From assembly GCA_938022485.1 (NCBI GenBank), contig CALIEE010000067.1, positions 1-5,853 on the forward strand: DNA of 5,853 nucleotides, read 5' to 3'. Under the pieces are notes generated by a model. The model saw nothing but the letters and a program-made list of their open reading frames with translations. It was not told the origin of the DNA and made no database searches. Below, piece by piece: positions 5,681 through 5,853 of this stretch; position 1 is the first letter of the stretch, and the number at the start of each line of letters is the position of its first letter. Made by a program: the position numbers and the translations under genes. The DNA is from an uncultured bacterium. Lineage in GTDB: Bacteria; Bdellovibrionota_C; UBA2361; SZUA-149; CALKYB01.

Positions 5681-5853
5681 ATGCAATTTCAACTGGAGGT
5701 TATTCCGGCAAAAAATATAGTTTCGGCAGAGACAGTAGGCGGAATCGAGGTTGCCGTTTTAAAATTGCAAACTAAGCCTATCCTTGATTTTGTGAATAAG
5801 TTTCATCATTTTTTGAGAAATGAAACTGAGGTTCCGAAAAGACCAGGGCAAGA
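5681..5853 (+). CDS. Unrecognised protein, N-terminal 57 residues only (3' end outside window)
   Basis: An open frame from ATG 5681 runs off the right edge without a stop. It begins MQFQLEVIPAKNIVSAETVG and continues with GIEVAVLKLQTKPILDFVNK, then a His-His-Phe segment and a charged stretch ending KRPGQ. I do not recognise the family. There is no hydrophobic signal peptide or membrane segment at the N-terminus, so a cytosolic product is likely. The evidence that it is a real gene is the strong AGGAG site at ideal spacing, the uninterrupted frame, and its position after a gap with a probable terminator. It therefore seems to start a new transcription unit rather than belong to the men-ppk1 group. 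Confidence 0.65.
   Translation, partial: MQFQLEVIPAKNIVSAETVGGIEVAVLKLQTKPILDFVNKFHHFLRNETEVPKRPGQ

Noticed and set aside
1..5853. CRISPR arrays, tRNA or rRNA genes, and defence-system genes
   Set aside because: I saw no regularly spaced direct repeats, no cloverleaf or rRNA signature, and all long frames are accounted for by metabolic genes.

Overview
The window is a bacterial chromosome segment of moderate to low GC, with all genes on the + strand. It reads menD (3' part) - menB - menE - ppk1 - start of an unrecognised gene. The first three encode consecutive or near-consecutive enzymes of the classical (o-succinylbenzoate) menaquinone pathway. The fourth is polyphosphate kinase 1. The presence of menaquinone synthesis, a bicarbonate-type MenB very close to the E. 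coli enzyme and a full-length Ppk1 suggests a Gram-negative, proteobacteria-like organism. I cannot name the lineage from the sequence alone.

Layout. Bases 1-840 carry the C-terminal half of MenD (SHCHC... strictly SEPHCHC synthase), open at the left edge. After 23 bases comes menB (864-1709, naphthoate synthase). A 231-base gap (1710-1940) follows. Its first half is a GC-rich, hairpin-forming element of about 116 bp with 12-bp terminal inverted repeats and a TA duplication, which I interpret as an IS630/mariner-type MITE. menE (1941-3320, o-succinylbenzoate-CoA ligase) starts with TTG behind a clear AGGA ribosome site. ppk1 (best start 3379, end 5478) follows closely. A 202-base gap after ppk1 holds a likely terminator, and then a new gene begins at 5681 with a strong ribosome site and runs off the right edge.

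How the genes work together. MenD adds the succinyl-semialdehyde unit to isochorismate, MenE activates o-succinylbenzoate with CoA, and MenB closes the ring to give 1,4-dihydroxy-2-naphthoyl-CoA. MenH and MenC, which act between MenD and MenE, are not in this window, so they must lie elsewhere or be replaced. Ppk1 is not a menaquinone enzyme. Its spacing suggests it is read through from menE.

The most notable observation is the putative MITE. Removing it restores CCTAGG, which contains the CTAG target preferred by IS630. The insertion point falls inside the menB stop codon, which would have changed TAG to TAA without altering the protein. The same CCCTAGGA sequence occurs uninterrupted at two other intergenic places in the window.
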